Source: Balanoglossus misakiensis (lineage: Eukaryota > Hemichordata). From it: a stretch of 64,000 nucleotides of DNA. The stretch lies in the NCBI GenBank assembly GCA_040954595.2, contig CM082585.2, forward strand, positions 3,596,001 to 3,660,000, given 5' to 3'. The notes under the pieces were generated by a model. It saw only the letters and a list, made by a program, of their open reading frames with translations. It had not been told where the DNA came from and searched no databases. The position numbers and the translations under genes were made by a program. Positions 23,289-35,000 of this stretch are shown in pieces; positions within the stretch are counted from its first letter, which is position 1, and each line of letters begins with the position of its first letter.

Positions 23289-23722
23289 GAACGACACCGC
23301 GAGTTCCCTTTCTAACTCGGCGGGGATTTGTGCGAGGTCTCGCCGGAGAAGCTCAGACACACGACCGCTTTCCGCCCGCCCTTCTCCTATCCCTATGCGT
23401 TATATACCACGCCTGTTTAATGAAAGACACCACGAGTTCCCTTTCTAACTCGGCGTGATTTGTGCGAGGTCTCGCCGGGGTAGCTCAGACACACGACCGC
23501 TTTCCGCCCGCCCTTCTCCTATCCCTATGCGTTATATACCACGCCTGTTTAATGAACGACACCACGAGTTCCCTTTCTAACTCGTCGGGGATTTGTGCGA
23601 GGTCTCGCCGGAGAAGCTCAGACACACGACCGCTTTCCGCCCGCCCTTCTCCTATCCCTAAGCGTTATATACCACGCCTGTTTAATGAACGACACCACGA
23701 GTTCCCTTTCTAACTTGTCGGG
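23289..23722 (-). repeat. Inverted 434-bp satellite segment, copy 2
   Basis: It has the same junctions and the same internal order as copy 1, displaced by exactly 22861 bp. Identical breakpoints show that this is a duplicate of one inversion event and not an independent one. It sits inside a unit repeated 1859 bp further right. Confidence 0.95.
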
Positions 23723-24720
23723 CATTAAGCAGGCGTGGTATATAACGCATAGGGATAGGAGAAGGGCGGGCGGAAAGCGGTCGTGTGTCTCAGCTACCCC
23801 GGCGAGACCTCGCACAAATCCCCGCCGAGTTAGAAAGGGAACTCGCGGTGTCGTTCATCAAGCAGGCGTGGTATATAACGCATAGGGATAGGAGAAGGGC
23901 GGGCGGAAAGCGGTCGTGTGTCTGAGCTTCTCCGGCGAGACCTCGCACAAATCCCCGACGAGTTAGAAAGGGAACTCGTGGTGTCGTTCATTAAACAGGC
24001 GTGGTATATAACGCATAGGGATAGGAGAAGGGCGGGCGGAAAGCGGTCGTGTGTCTGAGCTTCCCCGGCGAGACCTCGCACAAATTCCCGACGAGTTAGA
24101 AAGGGAACTCGAGGTGTCGTTCATTAAGCAGGCGTGGTATATAACGCATATGGATAGGAGAATGGCGGAAAGCGGTCGTGTGTCTGAGCTTCCCCGGCGA
24201 GACCTCGCACAAATCCCCGACAAGTTAGAAAGGGAACTCGCAGTGTCGTTCATTAAGCAGGCGTGGAATATAACGCATAGGGATAGGAGAAGGGCGGGCG
24301 GAAAGCCGTCGTGTGTCTGAGCTTCTCCGGCGAGACCTCGCACAAATCCCCGACGAGTTAGAAAGGGAACTCGTGGTGTCGTTCATTAAACAGGCGTGGT
24401 ATATAACGCATAGGGATAGGAGAAGGGCGGGCGGAAAGCGGTCGTGTGTCTGAGCTACCCCGGCGAGACCTCGCACAAATCACGCCGAGTTAGAAAGGGA
24501 ACTCGTGGTGTCGTTCATTAAACAGGCGTGGTATATAACGCATAGGGATAGGAGAAGGGCGGGCGGATAGCCGTCGTGTGCCTGAGCTTCCCCGGCGAGA
24601 CCACGCACAAATCCCCGCCGAGTTAGAAAGGGAACTCTCAGTGTCGTTCATTAAGCGGGCGTGGTATATAACGCATAGGGATAGGAGAAGGGCGGGCGGA
24701 AAGTGGTCGTGTGTCTGAGC

Positions 24721-27700
24721 TTCTCCGGCGAGACCTCGCACAAATCCCCGACGAGTTAGAAAGAGAACTCGCAGTGTCGTTCATTAAGCAGGCGTGGTAT
24801 ATAACGAATAGGGATAGGAGAAGGGCGGGCGAAAAGCGGTCGTGTGTCTGAGCTTCTCCGGCGAGACCTCGCACAAATCCCCGGCGAGTTAGAAAGGGAA
24901 CTCGCGGTGTCGTTCATTAAACAGGCGTGGTATATAACGCATAGCATATAGGGATAGGAGAAGGGCGGGCGGAAAGCGGTCGTGTGTCTGAGCTTCCCCG
25001 GCGAGACCTCGCACAAATCCCCGACGAGTTAGAAAGGGAACTCGCTGTGTCGTTCATTAAGCAGGCGTGGTATATAACGCATAGGGATAGGAGAATGGCG
25101 GAAAGCGGTCGTGTGTCTGAGCTTCCCCGGCGAGACCTCGCACAAATGAACGACACCGCGAGTTCCCTTTCTAACTCGGCGGGGATTTGTGCGAGGTCTC
25201 GCCGGAGAAGCTCAGACACACGACCGCTTTCCGCCCGCCCTTCTCCTATCCCTATGCGTTATATACCACGCCTGTTTAATGAAAGACACCACGAGTTCCC
25301 TTTCTAACTCGGCGTGATTTGTGCGAGGTCTCGCCGGGGTAGCTCAGACACACGACCGCTTTCCGCCCGCCCTTCTCCTATCCCTATGCGTTATATACCA
25401 CGCCTGTTTAATGAACGACACCACGAGTTCCCTTTCTAACTCGTCGGGGATTTGTGCGAGGTCTCGCCGGAGAAGCTCAGACACACGACCGCTTTCCGCC
25501 CGCCCTTCTCCTATCCCTAAGCGTTATATACCACGCCTGTTTAATGAACGACACCACGAGTTCCCTTTCTAACTTGTCGGGCATTAAGCAGGCGTGGTAT
25601 ATAACGCATAGGGATAGGAGAAGGGCGGGCGGAAAGCGGTCGTGTGTCTCAGCTACCCCGGCGAGACCTCGCACAAATCCCCGCCGAGTTAGAAAGGGAA
25701 CTCGCGGTGTCGTTCATCAAGCAGGCGTGGTATATAACGCATAGGGATAGGAGAAGGGCGGGCGGAAAGCGGTCGTGTGTCTGAGCTTCTCCGGCGAGAC
25801 CTCGCACAAATCCCCGACGAGTTAGAAAGGGAACTCGTGGTGTCGTTCATTAAACAGGCGTGGTATATAACGCATAGGGATAGGAGAAGGGCGGGCGGAA
25901 AGCGGTCGTGTGTCTGAGCTTCCCCGGCGAGACCTCGCACAAATTCCCGACGAGTTAGAAAGGGAACTCGAGGTGTCGTTCATTAAGCAGGCGTGGTATA
26001 TAACGCATATGGATAGGAGAATGGCGGAAAGCGGTCGTGTGTCTGAGCTTCCCCGGCGAGACCTCGCACAAATCCCCGACAAGTTAGAAAGGGAACTCGC
26101 AGTGTCGTTCATTAAGCAGGCGTGGAATATAACGCATAGGGATAGGAGAAGGGCGGGCGGAAACGGTCGTGTGTCTGAGCTTCTCCGGCGAGACCTCGCA
26201 CAAATCCCCGCCGAGTTAGAAAGGGAACTCGCGGTGTCGTTCATTAATCAGGCGTGGTATATAACGCATAGGGATAGGAGAAGGGCGGGCGGAAAGCGGT
26301 CGTGTGTCTGAGCTTCTCCGGCGAGACCTCGCACAAATCCCCGGCCAGTTAAAAAGGGAACTCGCAGTGTCGTTCATTAAGCAGGCGTGGTATATAACGC
26401 ATAGGGATAGGAGAAGGGCGGGCGGAAAGCCGTCGTGTGTCTGAGCTTCTCCGGCGAGACCTCGCACAAATCCCCGGCGAGTTAGAAAGGGAACTCGCAG
26501 TGTCGTTCATTAAGCAGGCGTGGTATATAACGCATAGGGATAGGAGAAGGGCGGGCGGAAAGCGGTCGTGTGTCTGAGCTTCTCCGGCGAGACCTCGCAC
26601 AAATCCCCGACGAGTTAGAAAGGGAACTCGTGGTGTCGTTCATTAAACAGGCGTGGTATATAACGCATAGCATATAGGGATAGGAGAAGGGCGGGCGGAA
26701 AGCGGTCGTGTGTCTGAGCTTCCCCGGCGAGACCTCGCACAAATCCCCGACGAGTTAGAAAGGGAACTCGCTGTGTCGTTCATTAAGCAGGCGTGGTATA
26801 TAACGCATAGGGATAGGAGAATGGCGGAAAGCGGTCGTGTGTCTGAGCTTCCCCGGCGAGACCTCGCACAAATCCCCGACAAGTTAGAAAGGGAACTCGT
26901 GGTGTCGTTCATTAAACAGGCGTGGTATATAACGCTTAGGGATAGGAGAAGGGCGGGCGGAAAGCGGTCGTGTGTCTGAGCTTCCCCGGCGAGACCACGC
27001 ACAAATCCCCGCCGAGTTAGAAAGGGAACTCGTGGTGTCTTCATTAAGCAGGCGTGGTATATAACGCATAGGGATATGAGAAGGGCGGGCGGAAAGCGGT
27101 CGTGTGTCTGAGCTTCTCCGGCGAGACCTCGCACAAATCCCCGCCGAGTTAGAAAGGGAACTCGCGGTGTCGTTCATTAAGCAGGCGTGGTATATAACGC
27201 ATAGGGATAGGAGAAGGGCGGGCGGAAAGCGGTCGTGTGTCTGAGCTACCCCGGCGAGACCTCGCACAAATCCCCGCCGAGTTAGAAAGGGAACTCGCGG
27301 TGTCGTTCATCAAGCAGGCGTGGTATATAACGCATAGGGATAGGAGAAGGGCGGGCGGAAAGCGGTCGTGTGTCTGAGCTTCTCCGGCGAGACCTCGCAC
27401 AAATCCCCGACGAGTTAGAAAGGGAACTCGTGGTGTCGTTCATTAAACAGGCGTGGTATATAACGCATAGCATATAGGGATAGGAGAAGGGCGGGCGGAA
27501 AGCGGTCGTGTGTCTGAGCTTCCCCGGCGAGACCTCGCACAAATCCCCGACGAGTTAGAAAGGGAACTCGCTGTGTCGTTCATTAAGCAGGCGTGGTATA
27601 TAACGCATAGGGATAGGAGAATGGCGGAAAGCGGTCGTGTGTCTGAGCTTCCCCGGCGAGACCTCGCACAAATCCCCGACAAGTTAGAAAGGGAATTCGT

Positions 27701-29715
27701 GGTGTCGTTCATTAAACAGGCGTGGTATATAACGCTTAGGGATAGGAGAAGGGCGGGCGGAAAGCGGTCGTGTGTCTGAGCTTCTCCGGCGAGACCTCGC
27801 ACAAATCCCCGACGAGTTAGAAAGGGAACTCGTGGTGTCATTCATTAAACAGGCGTGGTATATAACGCATAGGGATAGGAGAAGGGCGGGCGGAAAGCGG
27901 TCGTGTGTCTGAGCTACCCCGGCGAGACCTCGCACAAATCACGCCGAGTTAGAAAGGGAACTCGTGGTGTCTTTCATTAAACAGGCGTGGTATATAACGC
28001 ATAGGGATAGGAGAAGGGCGGGCGGAAAGCGGTCGTGTGTCTGAGCTTCTCCGGCGAGACCTCGCACAAATCCCCACCGAGTTAGAAAGGGAACTCGCGG
28101 TGTCGTTCATTAAGCAGGCGTGGTATATAACGCATAGGGATAGGAGAAGGGCGGGCGGAAAGCGGTCGTGTGTCTGAGCTACCCCGGCGAGACCTCGCAC
28201 AAATCCCCGCCGAGTTAGAAAGGGAACTCGCGGTGTCGTTCATCAAGCAGGCGTGGTATATAACGCATAGGGATAGGAGAAGGGCGGGCGGAAAGCGGTC
28301 GTGTGTCTGAGCTTCTCCGGCGAGACCTCGCACAAATCCCCGGCGAGTTAGAAAGGGAACTCGCGGTGTCGTTCATTAAGCAGGCGTGGTATATAACGCA
28401 TAGGGATAGGAGAAGGGCGGGCGGAAAGCGGTCGTGTGTCTGAGCTACCCCGGCGAGACCTCGCACAAATCCCCGCCGAGTTAGAAAGGGAACTCGCGGT
28501 GTCGTTCATCAAGCAGGCGTGGTATATAACGCATAGGGATAGGAGAAGGGCGGGCGGAAAGCGGTCGTGTGTCTGAGCTTCTCCGGCGAGACCTCGCACA
28601 AATCCCCGGCGAGTTAGAAAGGGAACTCGCGGTGTCGTTCATTAAGCAGGCGTGGTATATAACGCATAGGGATAGGAGAAGGGCGGGCGGAAAGCGGTCG
28701 TGTGTCTGAGCTTCTCCGGCGAGACCTCGCACAAATCCCCGACGAGTTAGAAAGGGAACTCGTGGTGTCGTTCATTAAACAGGCGTGGTATATAACGCAT
28801 AGGGATAGGAGAAGGGCGGGCGGAAAGCGGTCGTGTGTCTGAGCTTCTCCGGCGAGACCTCGCACAAATCCCCGCCGAGTTAGAAAGGGAACTCGCGGTG
28901 TCGTTCATTAAGCAGGCGTGGTATATAACGCATAGGGATAGGAGAAGGGCGGGCGGAAAGCGGTCGTGTGTCTGAGCTACCCCGGCGAGACCTCGCACAA
29001 ATCCCCGCCAAGTTAGAAAGGGAACTCACGGTGTCGTTCATCAAGCAGGCGTGGTATATAACGCATAGGGATAGGAGAAGGACGGGCGGAAAGCGGTCGT
29101 GTGTCTGAGCTTCTCCGGCGAGACCTCGCACAAATCCCCGCCGAGTTAGAAAGGGAACTCGCGGTGTCGTTCATTAAGCAGGCGTGGTATATAACGCATA
29201 GGGATAGGAGAAGGGCGGGCGGAAAGCGGTCGTGTGTCTGAGCTACCCCGGCGAGACCTCGCACAAATCCCCGCCGAGTTAGAAAGGGAACTCGCGGTGT
29301 CGTTCATCAAGCAGGCGTGGTATATAACGCATAGGGATAGGAGAAGGGCGGGCGGAAAGCGGTCGTGTGTCTGAGCTTCTCCGGCGAAACCTCGCACAAA
29401 TCCCCGACGAGTTAGAAAGGGAACTCGTGGTGTCGTTCATTAAACAGGCGTGGTATATAACGCATAGGGATAGGAGAAGGGCGGGCGGAAAGCGGTCGTG
29501 TGTCTGAGCTTCCCCGGCGAGACCTCGCACAAATCCCCGACGAGTTAGAAAGGGAACTCGAGGTGTCGTTCATTAAGCAGGCGTGGTATATAACGCATAT
29601 GGATAGGAGAATGGCGGAAAGCGGTCGTGTGTCTGAGCTTCCTCGGCGAGACCTCGCACAAATCCCCGACAAGTTAGAAAGGGAACTCGCAGTGTCGTTC
29701 ATTAAGCAGGCGTGG
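24721..29715 (+). repeat. Large duplicated block A, copy 2 (A2)
   Basis: This is the second copy of block A, including the inverted segment, four 140-mers in the same positions, and the start of the 12-mer region. Sequence to its left (22468-24720) is a further partial copy of the same material, displaced by 1859 bp. Confidence 0.9.
25148..25581 (-). repeat. Inverted 434-bp satellite segment, copy 3
   Basis: It has the same junctions as copies 1 and 2, displaced 1859 bp from copy 2 and 24720 bp from copy 1. From here rightward the sequence follows copy 1 for several kilobases (blocks A1 and A2), linking this copy to the large-scale duplication. Confidence 0.95.
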
Positions 29716-30975
29716 AATATAACGCATAGGGATAGGAGAAGGGCGGGCGGAAACGGTCGTGTGTCTGAGCTTCTCCGGCGAGACCTCGCACAAATCCCCG
29801 GCGAGTTAGAAAGGGAACTCGCGGTGTCGTTCATTAAGCAGGCGTGGTATATAACGCATAGGGATAGGAGAAGGGCGGGCGGAAAGCGGTCGTGTGTCTG
29901 AGCTACCCCGGCGAGACCTCGCACAAATCCCCGCCGAGTTAGAAAGGGAACTCGCGGTGTCGTTCATCAAGCAGGCGTGGTATATAACGCATAGGGATAG
30001 GAGAAGGGCGGGCGGAAAGCGGTCGTGTGTCTGAGCTTCTCCGGCGAGACCTCGCACAAATCCCCGGCGAGTTAGAAAGGGAACTCGCGGTGTCGTTCAT
30101 TAAGCAGGCGTGGTATATAACGCATAGGGATAGGAGAAGGGCGGGCGGAAAGCGGTCGTGTGTCTGAGCTTCTCCGGCGAGACCTCGCACAAATCCCCGA
30201 CGAGTTAGAAAGGGAACTCGTGGTGTCGTTCATTAAACAGGCGTGGTATATAACGCATAGGGATAGGAGAAGGGCGGGCGGAAAGCGGTCGTGTGTCTGA
30301 GCTTCCCCGGCGAGACCTCGCACAAATCCCCGACGAGTTAGAAAGGGAACTCGAGGTGTCGTTCATTAAGCAGGCGTGGTATATAACGCATATGGATAGG
30401 AGAATGGCGGAAAGCGGTCGTGTGTCTGAGCTTCCTCGGCGAGACCTCGCACAAATCCCCGACAAGTTAGAAAGGGAACTCGCAGTGTCGTTCATTAAGC
30501 AGGCGTGGAATATAACGCATAGGGATAGGAGAAGGGCGGGCGGAAACGGTCGTGTGTCTGAGCTTCTCCGGCGAGACCTCGCACAAATCCCCGGCGAGTT
30601 AGAAAGGGAACTCGCGGTGTCGTTCATTAAGCAGGCGTGGTATATAACGCATAGGGATAGGAGAAGGGCGGGCGGAAAGCGGTCGTGTGTCTGAGCTACC
30701 CCGGCGAGACCTCGCACAAATCCCCGCCGAGTTAGAAAGGGAACTCGCGGTGTCGTTCATCAAGCAGGCGTGGTATATAACGCATAGGGATAGGAGAAGG
30801 GCGGGCGGAAAGCGGTCGTGTGTCTGAGCTTCTCCGGCGAGACCTCGCACAAATCCCCGGCGAGTTAGAAAGGGAACTCGCGGTGTCGTTCATTAAGCAG
30901 GCGTGGTATATAACGCATAGGGATAGGAGAAGGGCGGGCGGAAAGCGGTCGTGTGTCTGAGCTTCTCCGGCGAGA
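29390..30975 (+). repeat. 793-bp 6-mer HOR, two copies
   Basis: 29390-30182 and 30183-30975 carry the same six monomers (four of 133 bp, one of 129 bp and one of 132 bp with GGAAACGG). After the second copy the series from about 28614 onward resumes at about 30865, a displacement of 2251 bp. The 6-mer is therefore nested inside a larger repeat. Ends are placed from subtype changes and are good to a few tens of bases. Confidence 0.8.
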
Positions 30976-32004
30976 CCTCGCACAAATCCCCGACGAGTTA
31001 GAAAGGGAACTCGTGGTGTCGTTCATTAAACAGGCGTGGTATATAACGCATAGGGATAGGAGAAGGGCGGGCGGAAAGCGGTCGTGTGTCTGAGCTTCTC
31101 CGGCGAGACCTCGCACAAATCCCCGCCGAGTTAGAAAGGGAACTCGCGGTGTCGTTCATTAAGCAGGCGTGGTATATAACGCATAGGGATAGGAGAAGGG
31201 CGGGCGGAAAGCGGTCGTGTGTCTGAGCTACCCCGGCGAGACCTCGCACAAATCCCCGCCAAGTTAGAAAGGGAACTCACGGTGTCGTTCATCAAGCAGG
31301 CGTGGTATATAACGCATAGGGATAGGAGAAGGACGGGCGGAAAGCGGTCGTGTGTCTGAGCTTCTCCGGCGAGACCTCGCACAAATCCCCGCCGAGTTAG
31401 AAAGGGAACTCGCGGTGTCGTTCATTAAGCAGGCGTGGTATATAACGCATAGGGATAGGAGAAGGGCGGGCGGAAAGCGGTCGTGTGTCTGAGCTACCCC
31501 GGCGAGACCTCGCACAAATCCCCGCCGAGTTAGAAAGGGAACTCGCGGTGTCGTTCATCAAGCAGGCGTGGTATATAACGCATAGGGATAGGAGAAGGGC
31601 GGGCGGAAAGCGGTCGTGTGTCTGAGCTTCTCCGGCGAAACCTCGCACAAATCCCCGACGAGTTAGAAAGGGAACTCGTGGTGTCGTTCATTAAACAGGC
31701 GTGGTATATAACGCATAGGGATAGGAGAAGGGCGGGCGGAAAGCGGTCGTGTGTCTGAGCTTCCCCGGCGAGACCTCGCACAAATCCCCGACGAGTTAGA
31801 AAGGGAACTCGAGGTGTCGTTCATTAAGCAGGCGTGGTATATAACGCATATGGATAGGAGAATGGCGGAAAGCGGTCGTGTGTCTGAGCTTCCTCGGCGA
31901 GACCTCGCACAAATCCCCGACAAGTTAGAAAGGGAACTCGCAGTGTCGTTCATTAAGCAGGCGTGGAATATAACGCATAGGGATAGGAGAAGGGCGGGCG
32001 GAAA

Positions 32005-35000
32005 CGGTCGTGTGTCTGAGCTTCTCCGGCGAGACCTCGCACAAATCCCCGCCGAGTTAGAAAGGGAACTCGCGGTGTCGTTCATTAATCAGGCGTGGTA
32101 TATAACGCATAGGGATAGGAGAAGGGCGGGCGGAAAGCGGTCGTGTGTCTGAGCTTCTCCGGCGAGACCTCGCACAAATCCCCGGCGAGTTATAAAGGGA
32201 ACTCGCAGTGTCGTTCATTAAGCAGGCGTGGTATATAACGCATAGGGATAGGAGAAGGGCGGGCGGAAAGCCGTCGTGTGTCTGAGCTTCTCCGGCGAGA
32301 CCTCGCACAAATCCCCGCCGAGTTAGAAAGGGAACTCGCGGTGTCGTTCATTAAGCAGGCGTGGTATATAACGCATAGGGATAGGAGAAGGGCGGGCGGA
32401 AAGCGGTCGTGTGTCTGAGCTTCTCCGGCGAGACCTCGCACAAATCCCCGGCGAGTTAGAAAGGGAACTCGCGGTGTCGTTCATTAAGCAGGCGTGGTAT
32501 ATAACGCATAGGGATAGGAGAAGGGCGGGCGGAAAGCGGTCGTGTGTCTGAGCTTCTCCGGCGAGACCTCGCACAAATCCCCGGCGAGTTAGAAAGGGAA
32601 CTCGCAGTGTCGTTCATTAAGCAGGCGTGTTATATAACGCATAGGGATAGGAGAAGGGCGGGCGGAAAGCGGTCGTGTGTCTGAGCTTCTCCGGCGAGAC
32701 CTCGCACAAATCCCCGACGAGTTAGAAAGGGAACTCGTGGTGTCGTTCATTAAACAGGCGTGGTATATAACGCATAGGGATAGGAGAAGGCGGGCGGAAA
32801 GCGGTCGTGTGTCTGAGCTTCTCCGGCGAGACCTCGCACAAATCCCCGACGAGTTAGAAAGGGAACTCGTGGTGTCGTTCATTAAACAGGCGTGGTATAT
32901 AACGCATAGGGATAGGAGAAGGGCGGGCGGAAAGCGGTCGTGTGTCTGAGCTACCCCGGCGAGACCTCGCACAAATCACGCCGAGTTAGAAAGGGAACTC
33001 GTGGTGTCGTTCATTAAACAGGCGTGGTATATAACGCATAGGGATAGGAGAAGGGCGGGCGGAAAGCGGTCGTGTGTCTGAGCTTCTCCGGCGAGACCTC
33101 GCACAAATCCCCGCCGAGTTAGAAAGGGAACTCGCGGTGTCGTTCATTAAGCAGGCGTGGTATATAACGCATAGGGATAGGAGAAGGGCGGGCGGAAAGC
33201 GGTCGTGTGTCTGAGCTTCTCCGGCGAGACCTCGCACAAATCCCCGCCGAGTTAGAAAGGGAACTCGCGGTGTCGTTCATTAAGCAGGCGTGGTATATAA
33301 CGCATAGGGATAGGAGAAGGGCGGGCGGAAAGCGGTCGTGTGTCTGAGCTACACCGGCGAGACCTCGCACAAATCCCCGCCGAGTTAGAAAGGGAACTCG
33401 CGGTGTCGTTCATCAAGCAGGCGTGGTATATAACGCATAGGGATAGGAGAAGGGCGGGCGGAAAGCGGTCGTGTGTCTGAGCTTCTCCGGCGAGACCTCG
33501 CACAAATCCCAGACGAGTTAGAAAGGGAACTCGTGGTGTCGTTCATTAAGCAGGCGTGGTATATAACGCATAGGGATAGGAGAAGGGCGGGCGGAAAGCA
33601 GTCGTGTGTCTGAGCTACCCCGGCGAGACCTCGCACAAATCCCCGCCGAGTTAGAAAGGGAACTCGCGGTGTCGTTCATCAAGCAGGCCTGGTATATAAC
33701 GCATAGGGATAGGAGAAGGGCGGGTGGAAAGCGGTCGTGTGTCTGAGCTTCTCCGGCGAGACCTCGCACAAATCCCAGACGAGTTAGAAAGGGAACTCGT
33801 GGTGTCGTTCATTAAGCAGGCGTGGTATATAACGCATAGGGATAGGAGAAGGGCGGGCGGAAAGCGGTCGTGTGTCTGAGCTACCCCGGCGAGACCTCGC
33901 ACAAATCCCCGCCGAGTAAGAAAGGGAACTCGCGGTGTCGTTCATCAAGCAGGCGTGGTATATAACGCATTGGGATAGGAGAAGGGCGGGCGGAAAGCGG
34001 TCGTGTGTCTGAGCTTCTCCGGCGAGACCTCGCACAAATCCCCGACGAGTTAGAAAGGGAACTCGTGGTGTCGTTCATTAAACAGGCGTGGTATATAACG
34101 CATAGGGATAGGAGAAGGGCGGGCGGAAAGCGGTCGTGTGTCTGAGCTTCCCCGGCGAGACCTCGCACAAATCCCCGACGAGTTAGAAAGGGAACTCGCT
34201 GTGTCGTTCATTAAGCAGGCGTGGTATATAACGCATAGGGATAGGAGAATGGCGGAAAGCGGTCGTGTGTCTGAGCTTCCCCGGCGAGACCTCGCACAAA
34301 TCCCCGACAAGTTAGAAAGGGAACTCGTGGTGTCGTTCATTAAACAGGCGTGGTATATAACGCATAGGGATAGGAGAAGGGCGGGCGGAAAGCGGTCGTG
34401 TGTCTGAGCTACCCCGGCGAGACCTCGCACAAATCACGCCGAGTTAGAAAGGGAACTCGTGGTGTCTTTCATTAAACAGGCGTGGTATATAACGCATAGG
34501 GATAGGAGAAGGGCGGGCGGAAAGCGGTCGTGTGTCTGAGCTTCTCCGGCGAGACCTCGCACAAATCCCCGACGAGTTAGAAAGGGAACTCGTGGTGTCG
34601 TTCATTAAACAGGCGTGGTATATAACGCATAGGGATAGGAGAAGGGCGGGCGGAAAGCGGTCGTGTGTCTGAGCTTCCCCGGCGAGACCTCGCACAAATT
34701 CCCGACGAGTTAGAAAGGGAACTCGAGGTGTCGTTCATTAAGCAGGCGTGGTATATAACGCATATGGATAGGAGAATGGCGGAAAGCGGTCGTGTGTCTG
34801 AGCTTCCCCGGCGAGACCTCGCACAAATCCCCGACAAGTTAGAAAGGGAACTCGCAGTGTCGTTCATTAAGCAGGCGTGGAATATAACGCATAGGGATAG
34901 GAGAAGGGCGGGCGGAAACGGTCGTGTGTCTGAGCTTCTCCGGCGAGACCTCGCACAAATCCCCGCCGAGTTAGAAAGGGAACTCGCGGTGTCGTTCATT

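Larger units (their letters stand above)
22468..26163 (+). repeat. 1859-bp 14-mer unit, two copies, each with the inversion
   Basis: 22468-24304 and 24327-26163 match at 1859 bp. Each includes the GCGGATAGCCGTCG/GTGCCTGAG unit, an ACTCTCAGTG unit, an AACGAATAGGG unit, a 140-mer, a 129-mer and the inverted 434-bp segment. At the right end the first copy has GGAAAGCCG where the second has GGAAACGG. Confidence 0.87.
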
